Made by a program: the position numbers and the translations under genes
The notes under the pieces: model-generated
What the model was told of the DNA's origin: nothing
The model's input: only the letters and a program-made list of their open reading frames with translations
Database searches by the model: none
Source of the DNA: Acidovorax sp. 210-6
GTDB lineage: Bacteria; Pseudomonadota; Gammaproteobacteria; Burkholderiales; Burkholderiaceae_C
Assembly: GCF_010020825.1 (NCBI RefSeq)
Contig: NZ_JAACJE010000001.1
Coordinates: forward strand, 3,348,001-3,412,000
DNA: 64,000 nucleotides
Direction: 5' to 3'
Part shown: positions 1 to 8,089 of the stretch, piece by piece
How positions within the stretch are numbered: the first letter of the stretch is position 1
Layout of the letters: every line of letters starts with the position of its first letter

Positions 1-522
1 GGCGCGGTGGCTGCTGTCCAGCGTGGACAGGAAGGCAATGCCCTCGCCTTCGCCCTTGAGGTAGTCGTAACCCCACTTCCACTGGTAGCCCGTGGTCTTG
101 ATGGTGATATCGGCATTGGTGGTGTCCTTCTGGGCCACCAGCACCTTGGTGGCGGGCAGTGCCATCAGGATCACGATGATGAAGGGGATCACCGTCCAGA
201 TCACCTCGACGGTGACCGACTCATGGAAATGGGCTGCCTTTGCCCCCTGGGACTTGCGATGCTTCCAGATCGAATAGAACATCACCGAGAACACGGCCAC
301 GAAGATCACCGTGCAGATGATGAGCATCATCCAGTGGAGCCAGTGCTGCTCTTGCGCAATGCGCGTGGCGGGTGGGTGCAGGTTGAGCTGGTTGACCGCC
401 GGGCCGCCGGGCAGATCCTGCGCGGCATGCGCTGCCGTGGTGGCCCAGGCGCCGACCCAGCACAGGGCGCTGGCCAGCATGTGGGGAATGCGCATCATGG
501 TTTTCACTTTGTTGTGCCTCAT
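1..522 (-). CDS. coxB: Cytochrome c oxidase subunit II, N-terminal part (runs off left edge)
   Basis: Subunit II of an aa3-type terminal oxidase passes electrons from cytochrome c through its CuA centre to subunit I. Only the first ~174 codons are in the window. They show a signal-like N-terminus ending near an AHA-A motif (about residues 31-34), a first membrane helix at about 64-84, a second at about 107-123, and the start of the periplasmic cupredoxin domain with an aromatic QWKW patch at 147-150. The CuA ligands lie beyond the left edge. I took the ATG at 522; ATGs at 498 and 495 are in frame and would give a shorter signal peptide. None has a strong ribosome binding site. The BioC-like gene lies upstream on the same strand. 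Confidence 0.9.
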   Translation of the reverse strand, partial: MRHNKVKTMMRIPHMLASALCWVGAWATTAAHAAQDLPGGPAVNQLNLHPPATRIAQEQHWLHWMMLIICTVIFVAVFSVMFYSIWKHRKSQGAKAAHFHESVTVEVIWTVIPFIIVILMALPATKVLVAQKDTTNADITIKTTGYQWKWGYDYLKGEGEGIAFLSTLDSSHRA

Positions 523-644
523 CGTTCGAGTCGTCTCCCTCACCGTCGCCCAGGGGCTGGCGCCTTGCACTGCAGGGCCACGCACCCAGCGCACCAACGC
601 ACCGCCCACAGGCAGTCGAAACGCGGCCCGAGGGCTGCGAAACC

Positions 645-670
645 ATTGTAGCGGTATTGAGATAAATCAG
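645..670 (-). promoter_or_regulatory. Candidate coxB promoter -10 with an FNR/Anr-like box
   Basis: On the minus strand a TACAAT hexamer (645-650) lies about 125 bases before coxB. Just upstream is TTGAG-ATAA-ATCAG as read on the plus strand (657-670), which differs from the FNR/Anr consensus TTGAT-N4-ATCAA at two positions. If the -10 is right, the box would sit between -10 and -35, a position suited to repression under low oxygen. No convincing -35 is visible. Confidence 0.3.
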
Positions 671-752
671 ACGTTCACGTAATTACTGCCTTTGTGGGCA
701 GTGTTTTTGCGCTACGTCATTGACGAGATAACCGGCACTTGGCCGATGATGC

Positions 753-1652
753 TCAGCGGCGTTGATTGCCGCGCAGCATGGCGCGCATGTCCTGCAAGGA
801 CACGGCACTTTCCCCCGCCACGGGCACCCGGGGCGTGGGTTTGTAGGCATGGCCATAGACGATTTCAAAGGTCAGCGCCAGTTGACCTCCATGCTCCGGC
901 GCCGCCAGCCGCTCGGTCAAGGCCTGCTCCAGGCCCGCCTTCCAGCGCCGCCCACGCAGCCCCGCAAAGCGCGCCGGATGCAGGTTGCGGCCCAACTCGC
1001 GCAGTTCTTGCAGCAGGCGCGGCGCGCTGGGAAAAGTCAGGGTGATGCGCTCCATGTCCATCACCGGCTCGGCAAAGCCCGCCTCGATCAGCATGTCACC
1101 CCAATCGTGCATGTCGGTGAAGGCGTGGCCAGGCAGGGGCCAGTCCATGGCCGCGTAGAGCGCGCGCAGCTCACGCAGGGTGTCCGGACCCAGGCACGAA
1201 AACATCAGGTAGCCGTCCACGCTCAGGGCCTTTTGCCACTGCGCAATCAGCGCCTGTGGGTCGGCTGCCATGTGCAGCGCCATGTTGGCCCAGAGCATCT
1301 GCACCGATCCGGGCGCAGGCGCCTCAAAGCGCACACCCGCACCTATCCACCGGGAAGCCGACCACCATGCAGGCGCCAGCGCATTGGCAGCCACGGGCTG
1401 CAGGTGCGGCGCGGTCTCGACAACGTGGCACAGCGCCTGCGGGTAGCGCGCGCGCACCAGGGCGTGTGCCTGCAAGCCACCGCGCACCGGATCCCAATGA
1501 CACCAGGCCTGGGGAGGAATGCGAATCCACTGCAGGCGCTGCTCCATGCGGCGTGCCACCTCCTCATGCAGCCAGGGCGACAACGCAGGCGCAGTGGCCT
1601 GCCAATGGGCGGCGGCAACAGGGTCGATGGTGGGCGGGCGCTCGAAGGGCAT
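753..1652 (-). CDS. BioC-like SAM-dependent methyltransferase (malonyl-ACP O-methyltransferase family)
   Basis: The 299-residue protein resembles BioC, which methylates malonyl-ACP to start pimelate synthesis for biotin. It keeps the late core of the class I methyltransferase fold, including an LWANMALHM segment, a DGYLMFSCLGPDTL strand-turn typical of BioC, and the C-terminal HDWGDMLIEAGFAEPV region. The usual glycine-rich SAM loop (D-x-G-x-G) is not obvious: its place holds WDPVRGGLQ. It may therefore be a divergent BioC or a related protein with another role, such as assembly of a respiratory complex, as known for BioC-like NDUFAF5. It lies upstream of coxB on the same strand and head to head with comF. 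Confidence 0.6.
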   Translation of the reverse strand: MPFERPPTIDPVAAAHWQATAPALSPWLHEEVARRMEQRLQWIRIPPQAWCHWDPVRGGLQAHALVRARYPQALCHVVETAPHLQPVAANALAPAWWSASRWIGAGVRFEAPAPGSVQMLWANMALHMAADPQALIAQWQKALSVDGYLMFSCLGPDTLRELRALYAAMDWPLPGHAFTDMHDWGDMLIEAGFAEPVMDMERITLTFPSAPRLLQELRELGRNLHPARFAGLRGRRWKAGLEQALTERLAAPEHGGQLALTFEIVYGHAYKPTPRVPVAGESAVSLQDMRAMLRGNQRR

Positions 1653-1714
1653 GGCAGCTACAAAGGCAAATGGCGCAACCGTTTGTTGCGCCCTGCCCTA
1701 TATTGGACACGATC

Positions 1715-2455
1715 ATGCATACCCCTTCGCCCTCCATGCTGCGCACCACCCTGCGCCGCCTGGGTGCATGGCTGCCGAGCCAGTGCGCCATCTGCCATGC
1801 CTGGCCCGCACGCCGCGTGTGCGATGCCTGTGCCGCACGCTTTGCCCAGCCGCAGGCGCGCTGCACCGGCTGCGCCCTGCCCCTGCCCGCCAGCGGCCAT
1901 GCCCCCGAAGGCATGCGCTGTGGCACCTGCCTGCGCACACCCCTGGGGCTGGACCGCTGCGTGGCGGCCGTGGACTACGCCTACCCCTGGGCGGGCATCG
2001 TGGGGCAATACAAGTTTCAGGCAGACCCCGCATGGGCGCCCACCCTGGCCCGGCTGCTGCACAGCACGCCCTGGGCCGAACCACTGATGGATGCCGCCGA
2101 TTGGGTCCTCCCCATTCCGTTGTCTGCCCACCGCCTGCGCAATCGCGGCTTCAACCAGGCACTGCTGCTGGCCCGCATCCTGGCGCCCGCCAAGACAGAC
2201 GCCACACTGCTGCTGCGCCTGCATGACACACAGGCCCAAAGCAACCTGGGCCGCGCGCAGCGCCTGCGCAATCTGCAGGGCGCACTGGCGGTGGACCCGT
2301 TGCGCGCCGCCGCGCTGCAGGGGCGCAGCGTGCTGCTGGTGGACGACGTGATGACCACCGGCGCCACGCTGCAGGCCGCTGCGCTGGCCTTGCGCCAGGC
2401 AGGTGCCAGCACGGTGTCAGCCCTGGTGTTTGCACGCACGCCGCCACCCGAATGA
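1715..2455 (+). CDS. comF: ComF family phosphoribosyltransferase-like protein
   Basis: This 246-residue protein has the ComF layout: an N-terminal four-cysteine zinc-finger-like segment (CAIC, CDAC, CTGC and CGTC spread over about residues 24-75) and a C-terminal type I phosphoribosyltransferase domain with the PRPP-loop motif LLVDDVMTTGAT near 208-219. ComF is needed for DNA uptake in naturally competent bacteria; many non-competent species also carry it. I chose the ATG at 1715, before the cysteine motif; an in-frame ATG at 1736 is an alternative. It overlaps an upstream ATG of the trmL frame by four bases (ATGA), so the two are probably cotranscribed. Confidence 0.88.
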   Translation: MHTPSPSMLRTTLRRLGAWLPSQCAICHAWPARRVCDACAARFAQPQARCTGCALPLPASGHAPEGMRCGTCLRTPLGLDRCVAAVDYAYPWAGIVGQYKFQADPAWAPTLARLLHSTPWAEPLMDAADWVLPIPLSAHRLRNRGFNQALLLARILAPAKTDATLLLRLHDTQAQSNLGRAQRLRNLQGALAVDPLRAAALQGRSVLLVDDVMTTGATLQAAALALRQAGASTVSALVFARTPPPE

Positions 2456-2481
2456 CGCACGACAGCGCAGACAATACGCCC

Positions 2482-2961
2482 ATGTTCCACATCGTCCTGG
2501 TCGAACCCGAGATCCCGCCCAACACGGGCAACGCCATCCGCCTGGCGGCGAACACCGGCTGCACGCTGCACCTGGTCGAGCCGCTGGGCTTTTCGATGGA
2601 AGACCGCCTGATGCGCCGCGCCGGGCTGGATTACCATGAATACGCCCGCGTGCTGCGCCACCGCGACTGGGCGAGCTTGCTGGCCACGCACCACCCCGAC
2701 CCGCAGCGCATGTTTGCCTTGACCACCAAAGGCCAACGCCTGGTGCACGAAACGCACTTTGAGCCCGGCGACTGGTTTGTGTTTGGTGCCGAATCGCGTG
2801 GCCTGGACCCTGCGCTGCGCGAGACCTTTGCCCCCGCGCAGCAACTGCGCCTGCCCATGCTGACGGGCCAGCGCAGCCTGAACCTGTCCAACGCCGTGGC
2901 CGTCACGGTGTTCGAGGCCTGGCGCCAGAACGGCTTTGCCGCGCCTCCCGGAAACCCCTGA
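2482..2961 (+). CDS. trmL: tRNA (cytidine(34)-2'-O)-methyltransferase
   Basis: SPOUT-class enzyme that 2'-O-methylates the wobble base of tRNA-Leu isoacceptors. The 159-residue product opens with the family signature MFHIVLVEPEIPPNTGNAIR and later has AGLDYHEY, FGAESRGL (SAM knot, about 103-110) and SLNLSNAVAV near the C-terminus, all typical of TrmL/YibK. The ATG at 2482 matches the family start. An earlier in-frame ATG at 2452, overlapping the comF stop, would add ten residues not seen in family members. It runs tail to tail with the LysR gene, one base apart. Confidence 0.92.
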   Translation: MFHIVLVEPEIPPNTGNAIRLAANTGCTLHLVEPLGFSMEDRLMRRAGLDYHEYARVLRHRDWASLLATHHPDPQRMFALTTKGQRLVHETHFEPGDWFVFGAESRGLDPALRETFAPAQQLRLPMLTGQRSLNLSNAVAVTVFEAWRQNGFAAPPGNP

Positions 2962-2962
2962 G

Positions 2963-3910
2963 TTAGTTCACCAGGCCCGCCGCTGCGCGCTGCAGCGCCA
3001 CCGCCTCGGGCACCTGCTCGGTCACAAAATCGAGGAAGGCCTTGGTGCGCGCAGGCACCATGCGCCGCGTGGGCAGGGCGGCATACACGGTGTAGCGCGA
3101 ATACATCCAATCGGGCAGCACATGCACCAGCGCGCCGCTGGCCAGGTAGGGCTCGATCAGCAGGCGCGCCATCACGGCCACACCCACACCGTCGAGCGCG
3201 GCGCGCAGCAAAAGCTCCGTGCTGACCGATTGCAGCGCCACATGCGGCATATCCACCTCCTGCGCCGCAAACTGACCCTGCAGATGCTGCAGGCGCAGCT
3301 TGCGTCCGGCAGGGTTGTGCATGGCCATGGCACTGTCGCGCAGGTACTGGTGGTGGCCCAGGTCTGCGGGCGTTTGGGGCACGCCCATGCGCTGCAGGTA
3401 GGTCGGGGACGCCACCACGACGGCCTCGCCCTGGAACAGGTTGCGCGCCACGATGTTGCCATCGTAGTCCTCGGGCACCACCATGAAGGTCACGTCAAAC
3501 TCGTCCACGCGGGCGGCCACGTAGTTGTCGGTGGCAATGTCCAGCAGCAGGCGCGGATAGCGCGCGCGCCAGGGCGCCACCAGCGGCGCCAGAAAGTAGG
3601 TGGCCAGCACCGGCGGCGCCAGCACATGCAGGCTGCCGCGCAGTTCGCGGGTGCTGGCAGCGGCGTGGGCCTCGGCGTCTTCGATGTCGAACAAAATGGC
3701 GCGCACACGCTCCAGGTAGGCCTGGCCCGCATCGGTCAGCGCCACCTTGCGCGTGGTGCGCTGCAAAAGCCGCGTTCCCAGGTGGCGCTCCAGATCCGCC
3801 ACCATGCGCGTGACCACCGGGGGCGACATGTCCAGCGCCCGCGCCGCTGCGGCAAACCCCCCCTCGTCCACGACGCGGGCAAACACCCTCATGGCCTGCA
3901 GGCGATCCAT
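2963..3910 (-). CDS. LysR family transcriptional regulator
   Basis: The 315-residue protein starts MDRLQAMRVFARVVDEGGFA, the typical LysR winged helix-turn-helix opening. The recognition helix lies around residues 20-40 (AAARALDMSPPVVTRMVADL). The remainder is a periplasmic-binding-protein-like effector domain. Wording of the DNA-binding part is close to the CrgA/AaeR subgroup that often controls neighbouring oxidoreductase or efflux genes. No divergent target is present: the next gene upstream, behind a repeat, is on the same strand. The ligand cannot be inferred. Confidence 0.9.
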   Translation of the reverse strand: MDRLQAMRVFARVVDEGGFAAAARALDMSPPVVTRMVADLERHLGTRLLQRTTRKVALTDAGQAYLERVRAILFDIEDAEAHAAASTRELRGSLHVLAPPVLATYFLAPLVAPWRARYPRLLLDIATDNYVAARVDEFDVTFMVVPEDYDGNIVARNLFQGEAVVVASPTYLQRMGVPQTPADLGHHQYLRDSAMAMHNPAGRKLRLQHLQGQFAAQEVDMPHVALQSVSTELLLRAALDGVGVAVMARLLIEPYLASGALVHVLPDWMYSRYTVYAALPTRRMVPARTKAFLDFVTEQVPEAVALQRAAAGLVN

Positions 3911-3913
3911 CGC

Positions 3914-4058
3914 TCAGCCCCTTCGCCCAGCACTGGGCGCGGCCAAGGCCAGCGGCCGCCGCGCAAGGGCCGCCCCGCCGCGCTGGTGGCGTCCCCCTGC
4001 CCGCAACGCGCAGCGATGCGAGAGCGGGGGGAAGCGGCGCAGCCGCTCAGGGGGTTGG
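3914..4058. repeat. Long intergenic repeat, copy 1
   Basis: About 145 bp between the LysR and MaoC genes. It shares a core (GCAAGGGCCGCCCCGCCGC followed by GGTGGCGTCCCCC) with intergenic DNA at 37690-37838 and, in the opposite orientation, at 10088-10225. A G-run/C-run inverted repeat flanks a variable centre. No coding signal is seen. Confidence 0.75.
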
Positions 4059-4062
4059 CACC

Positions 4063-4527
4063 TTATACAGGCGCGCCGTAGCTGCGCGACAGCGACTCGG
4101 CCACGCAGGCGGGCTTGTCGGCCCCCTCGCGCTCCACGGTCACCAGCCAGGTCATCTGCAGCCCATCGGGCGCCAGCGCCTCGGTGGCCTGCAGCGTCAG
4201 CCGGGCGCGCACACGGCTGCCCACGGGCACCGGCGCGGTGAAACGGACACGGTTGAGGCCGTAGTTGACGCCCATGCGCGCACCCTCGATCTGGATGCCC
4301 AGATCGAAGAAACGCGGAATCAGCGACAGCGTAAGAAAGCCATGCGCAATGGGCGCTCCAAAGGGCCCGGCCTTGGCGCGCTCGGGATCCACATGGATCC
4401 ACTGGTGGTCGCCCGTGGCCTGCGCAAACTGGTTGACCTGTTCCTGCGTGATGGTGATCCAGTCGGTCACGGCCACTTCCTGGCCCACGCAGGCACTCAC
4501 TTCGGTGTAGGAACGAAAGGTTTTCAT
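4063..4527 (-). CDS. MaoC-fold (hot-dog) hydratase-like protein
   Basis: A 154-residue single hot-dog-fold protein of the MaoC / R-specific enoyl-CoA hydratase type. It carries the hydratase-2 signature: D-H-Q-W-I-H (about residues 40-45), then GPFGAPIAHGFLTLSL near 53-68. The Asp and His supply water activation in the family. Likely role is hydration of enoyl-CoA intermediates of fatty acid or polyhydroxyalkanoate metabolism. I chose the ATG at 4527 because MKTFRSYTEV matches the family's short N-terminus; an upstream ATG would add nine basic residues. Confidence 0.85.
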   Translation of the reverse strand: MKTFRSYTEVSACVGQEVAVTDWITITQEQVNQFAQATGDHQWIHVDPERAKAGPFGAPIAHGFLTLSLIPRFFDLGIQIEGARMGVNYGLNRVRFTAPVPVGSRVRARLTLQATEALAPDGLQMTWLVTVEREGADKPACVAESLSRSYGAPV

Positions 4528-4584
4528 GGGCGCAATGTAGCGCCGCCGCCCCACGGGCCTTGTCTGGCGTGCGACAGCAGGGCA

Positions 4585-5202
4585 TCAGGCGTCCAGCCAT
4601 GCGGTGATCGGATCCCATTGCTCCAGGTCGCGCGCCACGCGGCCAGGGGTGACGTCGAACACCGTGAGCCCGTGCGCCGCCAGGTGCACGTAGTTCTGCG
4701 TGTCGCGCAGCGTGCCCAGCACGGGCAGGCCCAGCCCATCCACGAAATGGTGGAGCTGCTCGGCCGAACGCGTGCGCTCATCCACCCGCATGCCCACGAT
4801 GCCCACCTGCGCATGACCGGCGCGGCGATGGGTGGCCAGCTGGTCCAGGAAGTCGCGCGTGGCGTAGATGTCGAAGATGCTGGCCTGCAGCGGCACGATG
4901 ATCTTGTCGGCCAGCTTGAGGGCATCGCTCAGCCGCCAGCCATGCAGGCCTGCGGGCGTGTCCAGCACGGCGTGGATGCCCTTGGGCGGCTTGGCGATGG
5001 CATCGCCATCACCCGTATCCCACAGCGCAATGGGGCGCGCCTGGGGCGGACGCAGGCCCAGCCAGAGGCGCGCGGATTGCTGACGATCCACATCGCCCAG
5101 CGCCACCGCATGGCCCTTGCGTGCCCAGTACCCCGCCACATGTGTCGCCAGCGTGGACTTGCCCACGCCACCCTTGGGATTGGCTATGACCACCACCGGC
5201 AT
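4585..5202 (-). CDS. ParA/MinD-type P-loop ATPase
   Basis: This 205-residue protein has the deviant Walker A box KGGVGKST at about residues 9-16 and a VLDTPAG segment near 79-85 for Walker B. The start at 5202 follows an AAGGAGAT ribosome binding site and gives MPVVVIANPKGGVGKST, the standard ParA opening. It stands alone, with no parB, parS-like repeats or replication gene nearby. It is thus more likely an orphan positioning or MipZ-like ATPase than a chromosome-partition ParA. The cargo is unknown. Confidence 0.85.
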   Translation of the reverse strand: MPVVVIANPKGGVGKSTLATHVAGYWARKGHAVALGDVDRQQSARLWLGLRPPQARPIALWDTGDGDAIAKPPKGIHAVLDTPAGLHGWRLSDALKLADKIIVPLQASIFDIYATRDFLDQLATHRRAGHAQVGIVGMRVDERTRSAEQLHHFVDGLGLPVLGTLRDTQNYVHLAAHGLTVFDVTPGRVARDLEQWDPITAWLDA

Positions 5203-5240
5203 GATCCGATCTCCTTGCGAACAAACAACAAAAAGTGCCA

Positions 5241-5287
5241 TTAGCGCTTATGGATAAAGCGCAAGCAGCTATTGTTTTTATAGCAAC
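5241..5287. repeat. Short multi-hairpin repeat, copy at parA-lysE junction
   Basis: Contains AGCGCTT..AAAGCGC and AGCTATTGTTTTTATAGC, two adjacent stem-loops of a family seen about nine times in this window. Confidence 0.8.
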
Positions 5288-5291
5288 AGCA

Positions 5292-5930
5292 TCACGCGTG
5301 CTGCCCTCCCCGCTTGACGAAGAACAGCCCGGCGCCCACCGCCATGAGCAACCCGCCAAACACGCGGTTCTGCACGCGCATGGCACGGGCACTGCGCGTC
5401 AGCCGGCGCAATGCGCTGGCACCGGCGGCATAGCCATGCATCACGGTCACATCGACCACCACCGTGGTGGCGGCCATCACCAGCAACTGGGTCCAGAGCG
5501 GGCGCGCGTCGGTCATGAACTGCGGCAGCACGGCCACCATGAACAAAATGCCCTTGGGGTTGGTGGCATTGGTCAGAAAACCGGTCAGGCAGCGCTTCTT
5601 CCAGGTGCCCGCAGGCCCACCCTCCTGCTCCTGCAGGGGTGACGCCTCACCTGCACGCCACTGGTTGAACCCGAGGTACAGCAGATAGCACGCCCCGAGC
5701 ACCTTGACCAGGTTGAACGCCCACTCGGACGCCAGCAACAGCGAGCCTACGCCCGCCCCGGCAATGACCAGCACCAGCAACAACCCCAACTGCAGGCCCA
5801 GGATGGTGGCACCCGCCTTGCGCACCCCGTAGTTGAGCCCGTGGCTCATGGACAGCACGGCCCCCGAGCCGGGCGAGATCGCAATCAGGCAAGAAGCCAC
5901 GAAAAAAGCCAACCAAGTCTGCACATCCAT
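5292..5930 (-). CDS. LysE/RhtB family amino acid exporter
   Basis: The 212-residue protein has about six hydrophobic segments and the family opening MDVQTWLAFFVASCLIAISP, followed by GSGAVLSMSHGLNYG (about residues 21-35), the LysE/RhtB signature region. NPKGILFMVAVLPQF near 123-137 is also typical. It would export amino acids or their analogues across the inner membrane. The ATG at 5930 fits the family start. It ends next to a short palindromic repeat. The substrate cannot be told from sequence. Confidence 0.88.
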   Translation of the reverse strand: MDVQTWLAFFVASCLIAISPGSGAVLSMSHGLNYGVRKAGATILGLQLGLLLVLVIAGAGVGSLLLASEWAFNLVKVLGACYLLYLGFNQWRAGEASPLQEQEGGPAGTWKKRCLTGFLTNATNPKGILFMVAVLPQFMTDARPLWTQLLVMAATTVVVDVTVMHGYAAGASALRRLTRSARAMRVQNRVFGGLLMAVGAGLFFVKRGGQHA

Positions 5931-6008
5931 GGGAACCGTCCGCCACAAGCTCAAATTGAGCGGGGCATCTTAGCAAGCCCCGGCGCAGCCCACAGGCCGT
6001 GCGCGACA

Positions 6009-6671
6009 ATGACACCCTCGCTCACGCCCTGTTCCATGCCCCCCTCCGACTGGCTCCACACCCTGCGCCTGCTGCTGGAAATCGCGGCCACGGCGGCCTT
6101 TGCGCTCTCGGGCATCATCGCCGCGGCACGCAAGCGGTTGGACGTCGTGGGCGTGTGCGTGGTGTCCTTTGTGGCCGCCTTTGGCGGCGGCACCCTGCGC
6201 GACCTGCTGCTGGACCAGCGCCCCTTTTTCTGGGTGCGGCACACCGAGTTTGTGTGGGGTGTGCTCGCCCTGTCCCTGGCGGCCATGCTGTTCATGCGCC
6301 ACCGCCACTTCGAGCCCACCGAGCGCGCCATGCTGCTGCCCGACGCCATCGGTCTGGGCCTGTTTGCGGCCGTGGGGGTGGATGTGGCCACGGCCGTGGG
6401 CATGCCCGCCATCATTGGCGTGATGATGGGCGTGATCACGGGCGTGTTTGGCGGCGTGCTGCGCGACGTGCTGTGCAACGAAGTGCCCCAGGCCTTCAGC
6501 GACCACCGCCCCTACGCACTGTGCGCCTTCGCGGGCGGCTGGGCCGACGTGGCGCTGCGCCAAATCCACACCAGTGAATGGATGCCGCTGGTGGCCTGCG
6601 TGGCCATCACGGCGGGGCTGCGCGGCCTGGCCGTGTGGCGCAACTGGCAACTGCCCGCCTGGCGGGTCTGA
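6009..6671 (+). CDS. TRIC family (formerly UPF0126) membrane channel protein
   Basis: A ~220-residue protein with about seven membrane segments and two copies of the TRIC motif: AFGGGTLRDLLLDQRPFFW and VFGGVLRDVLCNEVP. This internal duplication, with glycine-rich kinked helices, is diagnostic of bacterial TRIC monovalent-cation channels (YadS/YicG type). Two starts are possible: ATG at 6009 or ATG at 6036; neither has a clear ribosome binding site. The gene is divergent from lysE. Confidence 0.88.
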   Translation: MTPSLTPCSMPPSDWLHTLRLLLEIAATAAFALSGIIAAARKRLDVVGVCVVSFVAAFGGGTLRDLLLDQRPFFWVRHTEFVWGVLALSLAAMLFMRHRHFEPTERAMLLPDAIGLGLFAAVGVDVATAVGMPAIIGVMMGVITGVFGGVLRDVLCNEVPQAFSDHRPYALCAFAGGWADVALRQIHTSEWMPLVACVAITAGLRGLAVWRNWQLPAWRV

Positions 6672-6750
6672 AAGCCGGTTTGCCCCTCCATGCCCAGGCC
6701 CATGCACGGGGCGCACCCCGCATGGCCCGCTGCACCGCTACACTGCCGCC

Positions 6751-7185
6751 ATGTTCCAGCCCAGCCAAGCCGACGTCCGCCGCTTCTTCTGCGCAGCCCA
6801 TGCCAAGGCGCGTGCGGGCGCGCCCATGGAAGCCATAGAGACCCTGGCCAGCCTGTGGATTGCCGAGCACCCCGAGTACCACGCCGAACTCGCGGATGCG
6901 GACGCCGCCGTGGCGCGCAACTATGACGAGACGCCGGACCGCACCAATCCCTTCTTGCACCTGTCGATGCACCTGTCCATCAGCGAGCAGTGCAGCATCG
7001 ACCAGCCGCGCGGCATCCGCCAGGCCGTGGAGTTGCTGTCCAAGCGCCTGGATTCCCTGCACGACGCGCACCACGCCACCATGGAATGCCTGGGCCAGAT
7101 GCTGTGGGACAGCCAACGCTCGGGCCGCCCGCCCGATGGCGATGCCTATGTCGCCGCTGTCCAACGCCGGGCAACACGCGACTGA
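6751..7185 (+). CDS. DUF1841 family protein
   Basis: The 144-residue soluble protein matches the DUF1841 pattern as I recall it: MFQPSQADVRRFFCAAHAKA at the start, then EHPEYHAEL, NPFLHLSMHLSISEQ and MECLGQMLWDSQRSG. No signal peptide or membrane segment is seen. The function of the family is unknown; its His- and Glu-rich conserved segments could bind metal. It runs tail to tail with the universal stress gene. Confidence 0.82.
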   Translation: MFQPSQADVRRFFCAAHAKARAGAPMEAIETLASLWIAEHPEYHAELADADAAVARNYDETPDRTNPFLHLSMHLSISEQCSIDQPRGIRQAVELLSKRLDSLHDAHHATMECLGQMLWDSQRSGRPPDGDAYVAAVQRRATRD

Positions 7186-7195
7186 GCGCACCACG

Positions 7196-8089
7196 TCATG
7201 CCGTCAGCCGCCCCGCCGGACGGGCGGGCTGCGCGCCACCGGGCACCACGCCCAGGTAGGCATGGGGCACGACCAGCAGGTCGCTCTCCAGGCCGCCCGC
7301 CAGCAGACGGCGCGGCACGCTGCCGCGCAGCAGTTCCATCAGCCATGAGCGGTGCTCCTGGCCCAGCACCACCAGATCGGCGTCGGCGCTTTCCTGCTGT
7401 ACCGTGAGTTGACGCGCCAGGTCGCCCCGGCCGATCAGCGTGCCGACACGGTTGCGCCGAGCATCGAACACATTGGACAGCCGGTACAGCCGCTCCTGCG
7501 CGTACTGCAGCACCTCGCGCCGGTAGGCCTGCACGGCAGCCGTTGAAGCCTCGGCGCTGCGCAGCCGGGCTTCATCGTGGGTGTCGATGGCATGGAACAG
7601 TTCCAGGGCCGCGCCGGTCTCGAAATCGCCCGCGTAGCGCACCAGTGGGCGCGATGCCGCAGAGAAATCCACCGCCACCAGGACCCGTGCATAAGGCCCC
7701 TGCGGCGGACGACATGCCACCAGCACCGGGCAGGGACAGCGGCGCAACAACGGGTACAGCAGCGTGCGCCAGGGCGGCACGGGCCAGGGACGGTGCATGC
7801 GTCCGTGCGCCACCAGCAGATCGGCTCGCTCGGCCTCGGCCAGGCAATCGTCCAGCGGCCGACCCGTGCCGATCACCGCAGTCACTGGCACACCATGGCG
7901 CCGCGCCAGTTGGCGCGCGCGCTGTTCCAACCGAGCCGCCGGATCGGCCAGTTGCAGCGGCGGCGTTTCGCAGACATACAGGACGCGCAGCCGCGCGCCA
8001 TGGGTGGCGGCGAGCGTCGCCGCCCGGTCCAGGCCGTGCTCGGCCGGGGTGGAAAAATCGGTCAGGGCCAGAATGTTCTGGATGCGCAT
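7196..8089 (-). CDS. Tandem-domain universal stress protein
   Basis: 297 residues with two Usp folds. The first starts MRIQNILALTDFS and runs to about 135; the second starts RVLVAVDFSAASRPLVRYA near 148 and ends LLVVPHAYLG. Tandem UspE-type proteins act in stress survival, and some bind ATP. The classical ATP-loop pattern G-x2-G-x9-G-S/T is not clear in either half: the second half reads GQEHRSWLMELLRGSVPRR. It may therefore be a non-nucleotide-binding form. Upstream DNA holds an inverted repeat (see the gap feature). Confidence 0.88.
   Translation of the reverse strand: MRIQNILALTDFSTPAEHGLDRAATLAATHGARLRVLYVCETPPLQLADPAARLEQRARQLARRHGVPVTAVIGTGRPLDDCLAEAERADLLVAHGRMHRPWPVPPWRTLLYPLLRRCPCPVLVACRPPQGPYARVLVAVDFSAASRPLVRYAGDFETGAALELFHAIDTHDEARLRSAEASTAAVQAYRREVLQYAQERLYRLSNVFDARRNRVGTLIGRGDLARQLTVQQESADADLVVLGQEHRSWLMELLRGSVPRRLLAGGLESDLLVVPHAYLGVVPGGAQPARPAGRLTA

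Noticed and set aside
4585-5202. Chromosome-partition locus (parABS)
   Set aside because: Only a ParA-like ATPase is present; no ParB gene or parS-like sites were seen nearby.
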